This document shows positions 32,269 through 41,935 of a stretch of 64,000 bases of DNA, piece by piece. Origin of the DNA: Nitrospirota bacterium (GTDB taxonomy: Bacteria; Nitrospirota; Thermodesulfovibrionia; Thermodesulfovibrionales; UBA1546); assembly GCA_009773185.1 (NCBI GenBank), contig WPIF01000002.1, positions 1 to 64,000 on the forward strand, in the 5' to 3' direction. The notes beneath the pieces were generated by a model. That model saw only the letters and a program-made list of their open reading frames with translations. It was not told the DNA's origin and searched no databases. The translations under genes were made by a program, and so were the position numbers. Numbering within the stretch: the stretch's first letter is position 1; every line of letters starts with the position of its first letter.

Positions 32269-33390
32269 TCAATAAAAGAGTTCATACCTTCTTGCCCTTA
32301 TGTTTATAAGGATGCCGGCCGCAATGAAGTTTGAGAGGAGCGCTGTCCCGCCATAACTCATAAATGGCAAAGGTATTCCGACTACAGGCATAATGCCAAG
32401 GGTCATGCCGACATTTATGAAAAAATAGGTTGAGAACATGAATGTTATTCCGGATGCAAGGAGTTTGCCGAATTCATCTTTTGCCTTTAGTGCAGTATCA
32501 AGGCCGCGGAGGATTAAAGCAAGATAAACGAGTAAAAGAAAAACGCTTCCAAACAGCCCCCATTCTTCTGCAAATACCGCAAATATAAAATCAGTCTGTT
32601 TTTCAGGGAGAAATCTGAATGGCCCCTGGGTTCCATGCAGATAACCTTTCCCCAGAAATCCGCCTGCCCCTATTGCAACCTTTGATTGATTAATATGGTA
32701 GCCGATTCCTGCAGGGTCTGCGTCCGGTTCCATAAATGCTATCAGCCTGTTTTTCTGGTAATCTTTCAACCCTTCCCAGAAAATATTGCCTATAAAAGGG
32801 ATTGATATTATTCCCAGTATGATAAGAAGCGCAATGACTTTTTTTTGCAGCCCCTTTGCAAGGCTGATGGACAGAAACATTATCAGCAGGATTATTGCAG
32901 TTCCGAGGTCAGGCTGTTTAATCAGAATGACCAAAGGGATAAATGTGAACATTAAAAAGCTCTTCAGCATGGAGATTAAACTCATCCTGTCCTGGACTGT
33001 GATGAAGTATCTGGAAATGAATATTATAAAGATGAGCCTGAAGAACTCAGACGGCTGGAAAGATAACGGCCCGATGTTCAGCCATCTCTGCGCGCCCATT
33101 CCTGTTTTCCCGGCAATAAGGACTGCTAAAAGCAGGACTATGCCTGCTGCATACAGAGGGGATGCGAATCTGCTGAGCCAGATATAATCAAAACTCACGA
33201 TCAGGAACAGGGCTGACATTCCTATGAGAAGCCAGTAAATCTGTTTTATGTGAAAGGCAGGCTGTTCGTTTGGCAGTAAAGGCCGTGTTGCACTGTATAT
33301 CGTCATTATTCCTATAATGGACAGGAGAATTACGAGAGAGAATGTGGCCCAGTCAAAATTTCTGATTAATCTCCGGTCAATTTTCAGCAT
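32269..33390 (-). CDS. rodA: Rod-shape peptidoglycan polymerase RodA
   Basis: This 373-residue SEDS-family membrane glycosyltransferase has about ten membrane segments. Family motifs include AQRWLNIGPLSFQPSEFFRL in parts (residues 105-125), KQPDLGTA, AVFAEEWGLFGS and the C-terminal GIPLPFMSYGGTALLSN. It works with PBP2, whose gene overlaps it by 14 bases. It is the last gene of the leftward mreB-C-D-PBP2-rodA operon. Confidence 0.96.
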   Translation of the reverse strand: MLKIDRRLIRNFDWATFSLVILLSIIGIMTIYSATRPLLPNEQPAFHIKQIYWLLIGMSALFLIVSFDYIWLSRFASPLYAAGIVLLLAVLIAGKTGMGAQRWLNIGPLSFQPSEFFRLIFIIFISRYFITVQDRMSLISMLKSFLMFTFIPLVILIKQPDLGTAIILLIMFLSISLAKGLQKKVIALLIILGIISIPFIGNIFWEGLKDYQKNRLIAFMEPDADPAGIGYHINQSKVAIGAGGFLGKGYLHGTQGPFRFLPEKQTDFIFAVFAEEWGLFGSVFLLLVYLALILRGLDTALKAKDEFGKLLASGITFMFSTYFFINVGMTLGIMPVVGIPLPFMSYGGTALLSNFIAAGILINIRARRYELFY

Positions 33391-35179
33391 TTTTGTCCTT
33401 CTTCTGCTCCTTGCTACCTTGAATTCTCTCTGCTCCTTTGTTTTTAAAATATCCCTCTATCGCAAGTTTTGCAATCGGAGCTGCAGCCCCGCCGCCATGG
33501 CCTCCATGCTCGACAAATGCACACAATGCAATCTCAGTTTTTTCTACCGGCGCAAAGGCAACAAACCAGGCATGGTCCCGGAATCTTTCAGGCAGCAGGT
33601 TTGAACTCTTTCTTATGCCGACAACCTGTGCTGTTCCTGTTTTCCCTCCGACAGTAACAATTTTTGACCTGGATGCGCCTCCTGTCCCGCCTGCTTCATT
33701 AACAACACCGTAAAGCCCGTTTTTTACAAGCTCAAGGGTTTCAGGTTTTACATCTGCCTTTCTGGCAGGAGAGGGCAGGGTTTCCAATTTAATTATTGTC
33801 GGGCTGTATATAAAGCCGCCGTTGGCAACAGCGCTCATCAACTGTGCCATCTGCATCGGGGTTACCGCGACATAACCCTGGCCAATAGCTGCATTGAATG
33901 TCTCACCGAGGTACCACTGCTGATTTCTTTTTTCCAGTTTCCACTTTGTATCAGGAATGAGGCCTGCCCGTTCTTTAACCAGGGGCAGTCCTGTCTCACT
34001 GCCAAGCCCGAGTCTCCTTGCATATTCTGCAAGCTTGTCTATCCCGACACGTTTTCCTGCCTCATAAAAATATACGTCACATGACTCAACTATGGCCCTG
34101 TGCAAAGAGATGGTCCCATGCCCGTTTTTTTTCCAGCAGCCGAAACGCCAGGTTCCATAATTAATGCCTCCGCTGCAGTTAACCTTGGTTTCAGGGGTAA
34201 TAACCCCCTCATTGAGCGCTGCTGTTGCTGTGACTATCTTGAATGTTGAACCCGGCGGATACTGGCTTTGCAAGGCCCTGTTTAACATCGGAAGTTTTTT
34301 GTCCTGATTCAGCTCTATCCATTGGTCATAACTAATGCCCCGTGCAAATTTGTTCGGATCAAAAGACGGTTTGCTGACGAAACCGAGTACTTCTCCTGTA
34401 TTTGGATTAAGGGCGACCAATGCTCCTGCCCTGTCTGCATACAGTTCCTCTGCTGCCTTCTGGAGGTTAATGTCAATGCTGAGTCTCAGGTCATCACCTT
34501 TAACAGGGGGTTTATCCTGCAGGGGCCTTATCTCTCTTCCGAGGGCGTCGACTTCTATAATCCTCTCGCCAAAAGTCCCGCGCAAAGTCCTGTCAAAAAG
34601 CAGTTCAGCTCCCCACTGTCCGATAAATGCATCAGGAGGCACATCTCTGAATTCAGGGTCTTTTGACTGAGAGGGGTTAATTTTGCCGAGATACCCTATG
34701 AGATGGGCGCCCACATCGCCATACAGATATTCCCTGCTCATATCTATGTCTATTATCAGGCCGGGGAAATCAGAACGCCTTGCCTCTACTGCTGCTATTT
34801 CAGCGAATGTGAGGCTTTCCTTAAGTTTTATCGGCTCAAACGGGTTCAGCCTCTTTTTATTTATCTTGGCATAGAGGTCAACGCTGTTTAAGCCCAGTAT
34901 CTCTGCGAGGGAGTTAATATCCACATTTTCCAGGTGTTCGGGCATAAGTGATGCGTAGAAATACGGAGAATTTTTTACCAAAGGGATGCCGTTCCTGTCG
35001 TATATTATTCCTCTTGGCGCAGGGATCTTGATAATGCGAAGCATATTTTCTGTAGAAATTTTTCTGTATTCTTTTCCCTGCAGGACCTGAAGCTGCCATA
35101 ACCTGATTGTGAACAGGATGAACAGCCCTATAATTACAAGGCTTGCTATCCGTATACTGTCTCTGTTGTTATTAATCAT
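33377..35179 (-). CDS. mrdA: Penicillin-binding protein 2
   Basis: This 600-residue class B transpeptidase crosslinks peptidoglycan during elongation. An N-terminal membrane anchor (residues 12-30) is followed by a dimerisation domain and transpeptidase domain with PGSTFKIVTA (Ser nucleophile), the SxN-type box in SCDVYFYEAG, and VGGKTGTAQVVG. It overlaps rodA and mreD, fixing its place in the elongasome operon. Confidence 0.96.
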   Translation of the reverse strand: MINNNRDSIRIASLVIIGLFILFTIRLWQLQVLQGKEYRKISTENMLRIIKIPAPRGIIYDRNGIPLVKNSPYFYASLMPEHLENVDINSLAEILGLNSVDLYAKINKKRLNPFEPIKLKESLTFAEIAAVEARRSDFPGLIIDIDMSREYLYGDVGAHLIGYLGKINPSQSKDPEFRDVPPDAFIGQWGAELLFDRTLRGTFGERIIEVDALGREIRPLQDKPPVKGDDLRLSIDINLQKAAEELYADRAGALVALNPNTGEVLGFVSKPSFDPNKFARGISYDQWIELNQDKKLPMLNRALQSQYPPGSTFKIVTATAALNEGVITPETKVNCSGGINYGTWRFGCWKKNGHGTISLHRAIVESCDVYFYEAGKRVGIDKLAEYARRLGLGSETGLPLVKERAGLIPDTKWKLEKRNQQWYLGETFNAAIGQGYVAVTPMQMAQLMSAVANGGFIYSPTIIKLETLPSPARKADVKPETLELVKNGLYGVVNEAGGTGGASRSKIVTVGGKTGTAQVVGIRKSSNLLPERFRDHAWFVAFAPVEKTEIALCAFVEHGGHGGGAAAPIAKLAIEGYFKNKGAERIQGSKEQKKDKNAEN

Positions 35180-35621
35180 TTTGAGGTCTTATGAATATGC
35201 CGAGGAAAGAATTCATGATTGCAGATATAATTACTATTGAGATTGCATTGGGAATGGATGTCGGCATAAGTTCAAAGGCAACTCTCGAAAAAAATACAGT
35301 AATCCCGTCGAGGGCAGTAAGAAAAAATATTCCGAACATTCCAAACAAGGGCGTCCACCTGAAAAAACTTCCTGACATGAATGACGCAAAAAACCCGACA
35401 AGGCCTTTCCCCAGGAGGTTAGGGCCGAGGATGTTTCCGGAAAGGCCGTCTTCTAAAAGGCCGATTAATGAGCCTAAAAATATTCCTTTTGTTTCGCCAT
35501 GTTTCAGCCCGAGATAATAGGCAATCGCTGCTGTCAGGTTCGGGGGCGTTCCAAACACTGATATGCGGCTCTCAAGCAGAAGTGCAAGAAATATTATGCC
35601 GAGGAATAAGGCCTTTTTCAT
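35172..35621 (-). CDS. mreD: Rod shape-determining protein MreD
   Basis: This 149-residue, very hydrophobic protein has about five membrane segments (LFLGIIFLALLLES, FFASFMSG, SIVIISAIMNSFLGIF) and the typical GxxxGLLED motif SLIGLLEDGL. It is between mreC and PBP2 with short overlaps. MreD links MreC to the membrane synthesis complex. Confidence 0.88.
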   Translation of the reverse strand: MKKALFLGIIFLALLLESRISVFGTPPNLTAAIAYYLGLKHGETKGIFLGSLIGLLEDGLSGNILGPNLLGKGLVGFFASFMSGSFFRWTPLFGMFGIFFLTALDGITVFFSRVAFELMPTSIPNAISIVIISAIMNSFLGIFIRPQND

Positions 35622-36399
35622 CGCCTTGCTATTACAACCTCTTCGAGAGTTTTTGTATCCTGAAAAGGGGTGACCTCTATATTCTGAAAAAGGCCTGCGC
35701 CTTTTTTTGTTATTTTGGTTACAGAGCCGACCGGTATATCTGCGGGGAAAAGGGAGTCAAGCCCTGAAGTCAGCACCATCTCACTTGCCTTCACTTCATA
35801 TTCGTGTGAGACATATTTAAGGATGCAGGTCTTTGAGCCTGTGCCTGAGATTATGCCTTCTGTCCTGCTTTCATGCAGCCTTATGGCTGCTGAAAAGTTT
35901 ATGTCATTGATAAGGAGTACCGATGAGTAGGAGTCTGAAGAGGATAATATCTTGCCTACAAGGCCTCTGGGAGTTATCACCGCCATGTCTTTTTCTATGC
36001 CGTCGCGGCTGCCTTTATCTATTACAAGTGTATTGGCCCATCGCTCATTCCCCCTTGCAATAACCCTTGCAGCAGTTACATATTTTCTCTCTTTTTCTTT
36101 CAGGAAAAGCAGGTCCCTGAGCCTTGCATTTTCAAGCGCTGCATCCCTGTATCTCTGCCTCTCCATAAGCAGATTGCCGTTCTCTTCCCTTAATCTTCTG
36201 TTTTCTTCGTCTCTCAGGCGCATTTTTTTGAATGAGCCTTTTATCGATGAGCACATGGAATGGATGGTATTATTAGCTGCATTAACAGGATACTTTAACA
36301 GGCGCAGAGGATTTGATATTTTCCTGTTGCTCTGGTATGTCATCAGTATGAATGACACAATAACGAGAGAGAAAAAAAGCAAAAGCCTTTTTCTGGGCA

Positions 36400-36400
<1 letters not shown>
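35618..36400 (-). CDS. mreC: Rod shape-determining protein MreC
   Basis: This 260-residue periplasmic protein has an N-terminal membrane anchor (LLLFFSLVIVSFILMTY), a coiled coil (LRDEENRRLREENGNLLMERQRYRD in parts, residues 62-90), then the beta-rich MreC domain (VIARGNERWANTLVIDKGSRDGIEKDMAVITPRGLVG in parts). It overlaps mreB by one base and mreD by 4. Confidence 0.95.
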
Positions 36401-37452
<1,052 letters not shown>

Positions 37453-37881
37453 TCAGCTTTTATCAATTTCGATAACTGTTGTCTTTGCAATCTCATCGCC
37501 CAAACGCATTCCTTCTTTGCTTCCAAGAAGCATTATAAACTCAAATGCCAGAATAAGCACCATAAAAATCCATCCAACCAACGGGATCTTCCAAAGCAAA
37601 ACGCCAGTACAAAGCACAAAGTTCCTCAGTATAGAATCTTTGACCGAGCATATCTTACCGGTAGCCGTGGAAATAACCCTTAAGCCTATAAGCTGTTTCC
37701 CGAGGCTTCTTCCTTCAAAAAGACCGTCGCTGATGAACAGATAGGCAAGGCCTGCAAAAAATCCAGCCCTTGGTATTATCTCTGCTGCTGCTGCGACAAT
37801 GATAAAATCAATAGCCTTTGCTACGCCCCTGAGAAGCAGCCCTGCCCGTTTAGCTTCTTCCGACATTTTAAATTTTAACAA
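37453..37881 (-). CDS. RDD family membrane protein
   Basis: This 142-residue protein has the RDD-domain signature: RGVAKAIDFIIVAAAAEIIPR in parts near the start, then FEGRSLGKQLIGLRVIS and three membrane segments. It precedes mreB by 21 bases on the same strand and may share its transcript. The family function is uncertain (transport suggested for some members). Confidence 0.8.
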   Translation of the reverse strand: MLKFKMSEEAKRAGLLLRGVAKAIDFIIVAAAAEIIPRAGFFAGLAYLFISDGLFEGRSLGKQLIGLRVISTATGKICSVKDSILRNFVLCTGVLLWKIPLVGWIFMVLILAFEFIMLLGSKEGMRLGDEIAKTTVIEIDKS

Positions 37882-37912
37882 AAAATAGCTTATTTATCAA
37901 TTATAATTAACT

Positions 37913-39736
37913 ATGTCAAGACTTGAAGAAGACCTGAAAAAGGCAGAGAAGGGCAGAGCATCAAGGGCAAGTATTTTTTTGAAAGCAGCTGCTCTATTTT
38001 CAGCTGTTGCAGGCATTATTATCGGGTTCTTCTACTGGACAGTATCTGACCTGCCAAGCATAAAGGCGCTTGAGGAGTATGCACCCATAGAATCCTCCCG
38101 GGTTTATTCCGCTGACGGGAAACTGATTGCAGAATTTTATGTCGAAAGAAGGACCTTTATCCCTTATTACAAAATACCCGAGCATGTGAAGAAGGCATTT
38201 GTATCCGTGGAAGACATAAGATTTTACAGGCACCCCGGGGTTGACATCATAGGGGTTGTCAGGGCCTTCTATCAGGACATTAAGGCCGGAAGCATTGTCC
38301 AGGGCGGAAGCACTATAACCCAGCAGCTTGCAAAGATGCTTTTTTTAAAACCTGACAGGAGCATAAAAAGAAAAATCAAGGAAGCTGCCCTTTCCATCCA
38401 GATAGAAAAGCACTACACCAAGGATGAGATACTCGGACTGTATCTTAACCAGGCCTATTTCGGGACAAGGGCATATGGCATTGAGGCAGCAGCCCGTACC
38501 TATTTCAACAAACCGGTCAGTGAATTAAACGTGGGCGAGGCAGCGCTTCTTGCATCACTTCCAAAGGCGCCTTCTCTATATTCTCCCTTCAGAAATCCGG
38601 AAAAGGCAGGGGAAAGGAGAGAAAGGGTTTTAAAAGATATGCTGAAACATAAATTTATAACTGAGCCTCAATTTGCAGAAGCTGAAAAATCTCCTCTGCC
38701 CGCAACCCCCAATTTCAGAAGATATGACGCGCCTTATTTCATAGAAACTCTGCGGCAGGACCTTGAAGCAAAATATGGAAATGAGCTGTACATTGCAGGG
38801 TATAAAATTTATTCGACCCTGGACTTCGCCTTGCAGCAGAAAGCAGAAGAAGCAGTAAAGAAATGGCTCCCTGCCATAGAAAAACGTACAAGGCCGGGAG
38901 TAGAGGCAGCGCTTATAGCAATAGACGTAAGGACAGGGCATATAAAGGCTATGGTCGGAGGAGTTGATTTCTGGAAGAACCAGTTCAACCGGGCGGTAAA
39001 TGCATCAAGACAGCCTGGCTCTGCATTCAAACCAATCGTTTATATTACTGCAATTAAAGGTGGCATGGCATCAGGGGACAAAATAGATGATTCACCTGTA
39101 TCGTTTAAGGGTTCAGGGCCAGGGCAGATGTGGTCTCCCAAAAACTATGACGGCAGATACTATGGAAGCGTTACCCTGAAGGCCGCCCTGGCCCATTCCC
39201 TTAATGCCGCTACTGTGAGGCTTGCAGACAAAATTGGAATAAATAACGTTATTGAAATGGCAAAGAGACTCGGGATTAAGAGTGAACTTCTGCCCTATAT
39301 GTCTCTGGCTATAGGGGCCTCTGATGTGAATGTGTTAGAGATGGTCTCTGCCTATTCAGTATTTGCTTCGGGGCGCAGGGCCAAGCCGGTATTATACGAA
39401 AGGATAGTGAACAGGGATGGGATAGTCATAGAGGAGGCAAGGCCTGCTATGGAAGACCTTTTGTCAGAGGATGAAGTGAAAGAGATAAAGATATTGCTCA
39501 GGGCTGTTGTGGAAGAAGGGACTGCCATGAGCGCTAAAGAAATAAAGAGGCCTGTTTATGGAAAAACAGGCACAACAAATGATTATACTGATGCATGGTT
39601 TATAGGATTTGACGATAAGCTTGCAGCAGGCGTCTGGGTTGGCAGGGATGACCACAAGCCAATCGGCGCAAAAGAAACAGGTTCAAAGGCTGCCCTTCCG
39701 ATATGGATTGAGTTTATGGGGAAGATTCATCCCTGA
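37913..39736 (+). CDS. Class A penicillin-binding protein (PBP1A family)
   Basis: This 607-residue bifunctional enzyme has an N-terminal membrane anchor (ALFSAVAGIIIGFFYWT), a GT51 glycosyltransferase domain (FVSVEDIRFYRHPGVDIIG, GGSTITQQLAK, KIKEAALSIQIEKHYTKDEIL in parts) and a transpeptidase domain with PGSAFKPIVYI, HSLNAATV and YGKTGTTNDYTDAWFIG. It is short for the family because the inter-domain insert is lacking. Divergent from the mre operon. Confidence 0.95.
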   Translation: MSRLEEDLKKAEKGRASRASIFLKAAALFSAVAGIIIGFFYWTVSDLPSIKALEEYAPIESSRVYSADGKLIAEFYVERRTFIPYYKIPEHVKKAFVSVEDIRFYRHPGVDIIGVVRAFYQDIKAGSIVQGGSTITQQLAKMLFLKPDRSIKRKIKEAALSIQIEKHYTKDEILGLYLNQAYFGTRAYGIEAAARTYFNKPVSELNVGEAALLASLPKAPSLYSPFRNPEKAGERRERVLKDMLKHKFITEPQFAEAEKSPLPATPNFRRYDAPYFIETLRQDLEAKYGNELYIAGYKIYSTLDFALQQKAEEAVKKWLPAIEKRTRPGVEAALIAIDVRTGHIKAMVGGVDFWKNQFNRAVNASRQPGSAFKPIVYITAIKGGMASGDKIDDSPVSFKGSGPGQMWSPKNYDGRYYGSVTLKAALAHSLNAATVRLADKIGINNVIEMAKRLGIKSELLPYMSLAIGASDVNVLEMVSAYSVFASGRRAKPVLYERIVNRDGIVIEEARPAMEDLLSEDEVKEIKILLRAVVEEGTAMSAKEIKRPVYGKTGTTNDYTDAWFIGFDDKLAAGVWVGRDDHKPIGAKETGSKAALPIWIEFMGKIHP

Positions 39737-39847
39737 TTTTTCAACAGGTTTCATCTGCAAAATTTTCCTTGCAAGCCGTTTAAAAAAGTGGTACGGTTTG
39801 AATAGGACAGCAGAGAGAAGCTTCCCTCATGAATAAAAGGAGGTTTT

Positions 39848-40963
39848 ATGAGCATGAAAGAGGTCAGGTTTTTGTTGTTTGTTTTTATTTTTTTTGTATC
39901 TCTTACAGGGAGTGCAATATCAGCTGAGTACGTGGGCTCGGACACATGTTTTAAGTGTCATCCTGACCAGCACAATGATTTCAGGGTATCAGGCCACCCT
40001 TATAAGATTCAAAAGGTGGATACCGTAAAGTTCTGGCCCCTGCCTTTGCCAAAGGGCTATTCATGGGATGATATATCTTATGTAATAGGCGGCGCCACGA
40101 AGAAGGCAAGGTATATGGACAAGAAGGGCTACATAATTACTGCTGCGAAGGACGGTTCTGATCTGAAGGCCCAGTACAACCTTGCAGACGGCTCATGGTC
40201 TTACTATGAAAAAGGCAAGAAGAAAAAATACGACTGCGGCCCATGCCATATGACAAACTTCAAGAAAGAAGGCATGCAGGACGGCCTTGAGGGCATTGTT
40301 GGCACATGGACATTTGCCGGCATCCAATGCGAGGAATGCCATGGAGCAGGAGGCGACCATGCAATGAGCGCTGACAAGACCAGGATTAAAGTTGACAAAT
40401 CTTCTGCTGCATGCGGTAAATGCCATATCAGGGGTTCAAAGGACAAGATACCTGCAAAGGGCGGGTTTATAGAGCACCACGAACAATATAACGAGATGCT
40501 CGCAGGGCCTCATAAAGGGCTTGATTGTGTAACCTGCCATAATCCTCACAAAAAGGCTCATGTCAGCGTTAAGAAAGACTGTGCGTCATGCCACAGCAAA
40601 CAGGCTGCTGATTACAAAGGAAGCGCTATGGAAGCTGTAGGCGTAAGCTGCGCAGACTGCCACATGCCAAAGGCAACCAAATCTGCCGTAAACAAGAGCA
40701 AGCTTGAAGGTGATGTAATGACCCACACCTTTAAGATTAATGTTGATCCTAAAGCAGCGATGTTCTACAAAGAGCCGAAACTCGACAAGGACGGCAAGCA
40801 GGTGATGGATAAGGACGGAAAGCCGGAGATGAATGAATTCGCAAAGGGCTTTGTTACATTAGATTTTGCCTGTCTCAACTGCCATAAGAATAAGGATGTA
40901 AAATGGGCCGCAAAAAAAGCCGGGAAGGTTCACAGCTACGGCAAGGGGAAGATGAAGAAGTAG
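39848..40963 (+). CDS. Octahaem c-type cytochrome, exported
   Basis: This 371-residue protein has a signal peptide (residues 1-26, VRFLLFVFIFFVSLTGSAISA) and eight CxxCH haem motifs (CFKCH, CGPCH, CEECH, CGKCH, CVTCH, CASCH, CADCH, CLNCH). The first CFKCH with PYKIQKV resembles the cytochrome c554/multihaem nitrite-reductase-like group. It probably carries electrons in the periplasm. It has a strong ribosome site (AAAGGAGG) and stands alone between a PBP gene and ftsY. Confidence 0.92.
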   Translation: MSMKEVRFLLFVFIFFVSLTGSAISAEYVGSDTCFKCHPDQHNDFRVSGHPYKIQKVDTVKFWPLPLPKGYSWDDISYVIGGATKKARYMDKKGYIITAAKDGSDLKAQYNLADGSWSYYEKGKKKKYDCGPCHMTNFKKEGMQDGLEGIVGTWTFAGIQCEECHGAGGDHAMSADKTRIKVDKSSAACGKCHIRGSKDKIPAKGGFIEHHEQYNEMLAGPHKGLDCVTCHNPHKKAHVSVKKDCASCHSKQAADYKGSAMEAVGVSCADCHMPKATKSAVNKSKLEGDVMTHTFKINVDPKAAMFYKEPKLDKDGKQVMDKDGKPEMNEFAKGFVTLDFACLNCHKNKDVKWAAKKAGKVHSYGKGKMKK

Positions 40964-40972
40964 TTTGTTATG

Positions 40973-41006
40973 TTAACGGCGGGCGGCTTTCGCCGGCCGC
41001 CGTTAA
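40973..41006. terminator. Bidirectional terminator between cytochrome and ftsY
   Basis: TTAACGGCGGGCGGC pairs with GCCGGCCGCCGTTAA (one bulge or mismatch) around a short loop. The two genes converge on it; the ftsY stop codon is inside the stem. Confidence 0.7.
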
Positions 41007-41911
41007 TCAAATAAAGCCTCAACAAATTCTTTTGGATCAAAATCCCTGAGGTCATCAACGCCTTCGCCGACTCCTATCAGCCGTACAGGGATGCCGAGTT
41101 CTTTTTTTATCGCAAATACAATCCCGCCTTTTGCTGTTCCGTCTAGTTTTGTAAGCGCAACTCCTGTAATGCCAATGGCCTCATTGAACAGCTGGGCCTG
41201 TCTTAATGCATTCTGGCCTGTGGTTGCATCAACAACCAGCAGTACCTCCTGAGGCGCAAGAGGCATTGCCTTTTGCACAACGCGCTTAACCTTTTTCAAT
41301 TCTTCCATCAAAGGGCTTTTTGTATGAAGCCTGCCTGCTGTGTCTATAATGACGACATCTATTTTTTTATGTCTTGCTGATTCTATCGCGTCAAACGCAA
41401 CAGCAGCAGGGTCAGAGCCGCTCTGGTGCTTTACTATAGAGGCGCCGGCCCTCTTTGCCCATATCTCGAGCTGCTCTATTGCAGCAGCCCTGAATGTGTC
41501 AGAGGCGCCGAGGAGCACGGAATGCCCCTCAGACGCAAACCTGCTTGCAAGCTTTCCTATGGTTGTGGTCTTTCCAACGCCATTTACACCGACTGTAAGG
41601 ATGACAAACGGCCTCTCTCCGAATAAGACAACAGGGGCAGAAGAGCCAAGCAAAGAGGCCATCTCTTTTTTTAGCGCTTCTTTGGCCGAGAGGGTGTCTT
41701 CAATTTCACCTTTCCTGATCTTTTCTCTGAGGAAATTGACTATTTCCTGAGCGGCATGTATTCCGACATCGGATGTTATGAGCGCTTCTTCAAGTTCCTC
41801 AATAGTCTCCTTGTCTATCCTGCCTTTGCTGAAGATAGCTTCTACTTTTTCAACAAAGCCCTTTCTTGTCTTTGCAAGTCCGTTTTTCAATTGGTCAAAA
41901 AGGCCCATCAA
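41003..41911 (-). CDS. ftsY: Signal recognition particle receptor FtsY
   Basis: This 302-residue SRP GTPase receptor has an N domain (KNGLAKTRKGFVEKVEAIF) and G domain with GVNGVGKTTTIGKLA (about residue 108), DTFRAAAIEQL, IDTAGRLHTKSPLMEEL in parts, TKLDGTAKGG and GVGEGVDDLRDFDP. The acidic A domain is nearly absent. It delivers ribosomes to the membrane translocon. Confidence 0.97.
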   Translation of the reverse strand: MMGLFDQLKNGLAKTRKGFVEKVEAIFSKGRIDKETIEELEEALITSDVGIHAAQEIVNFLREKIRKGEIEDTLSAKEALKKEMASLLGSSAPVVLFGERPFVILTVGVNGVGKTTTIGKLASRFASEGHSVLLGASDTFRAAAIEQLEIWAKRAGASIVKHQSGSDPAAVAFDAIESARHKKIDVVIIDTAGRLHTKSPLMEELKKVKRVVQKAMPLAPQEVLLVVDATTGQNALRQAQLFNEAIGITGVALTKLDGTAKGGIVFAIKKELGIPVRLIGVGEGVDDLRDFDPKEFVEALFD

Positions 41912-41935
41912 ACCTCCTGATTAAAACTTTATATT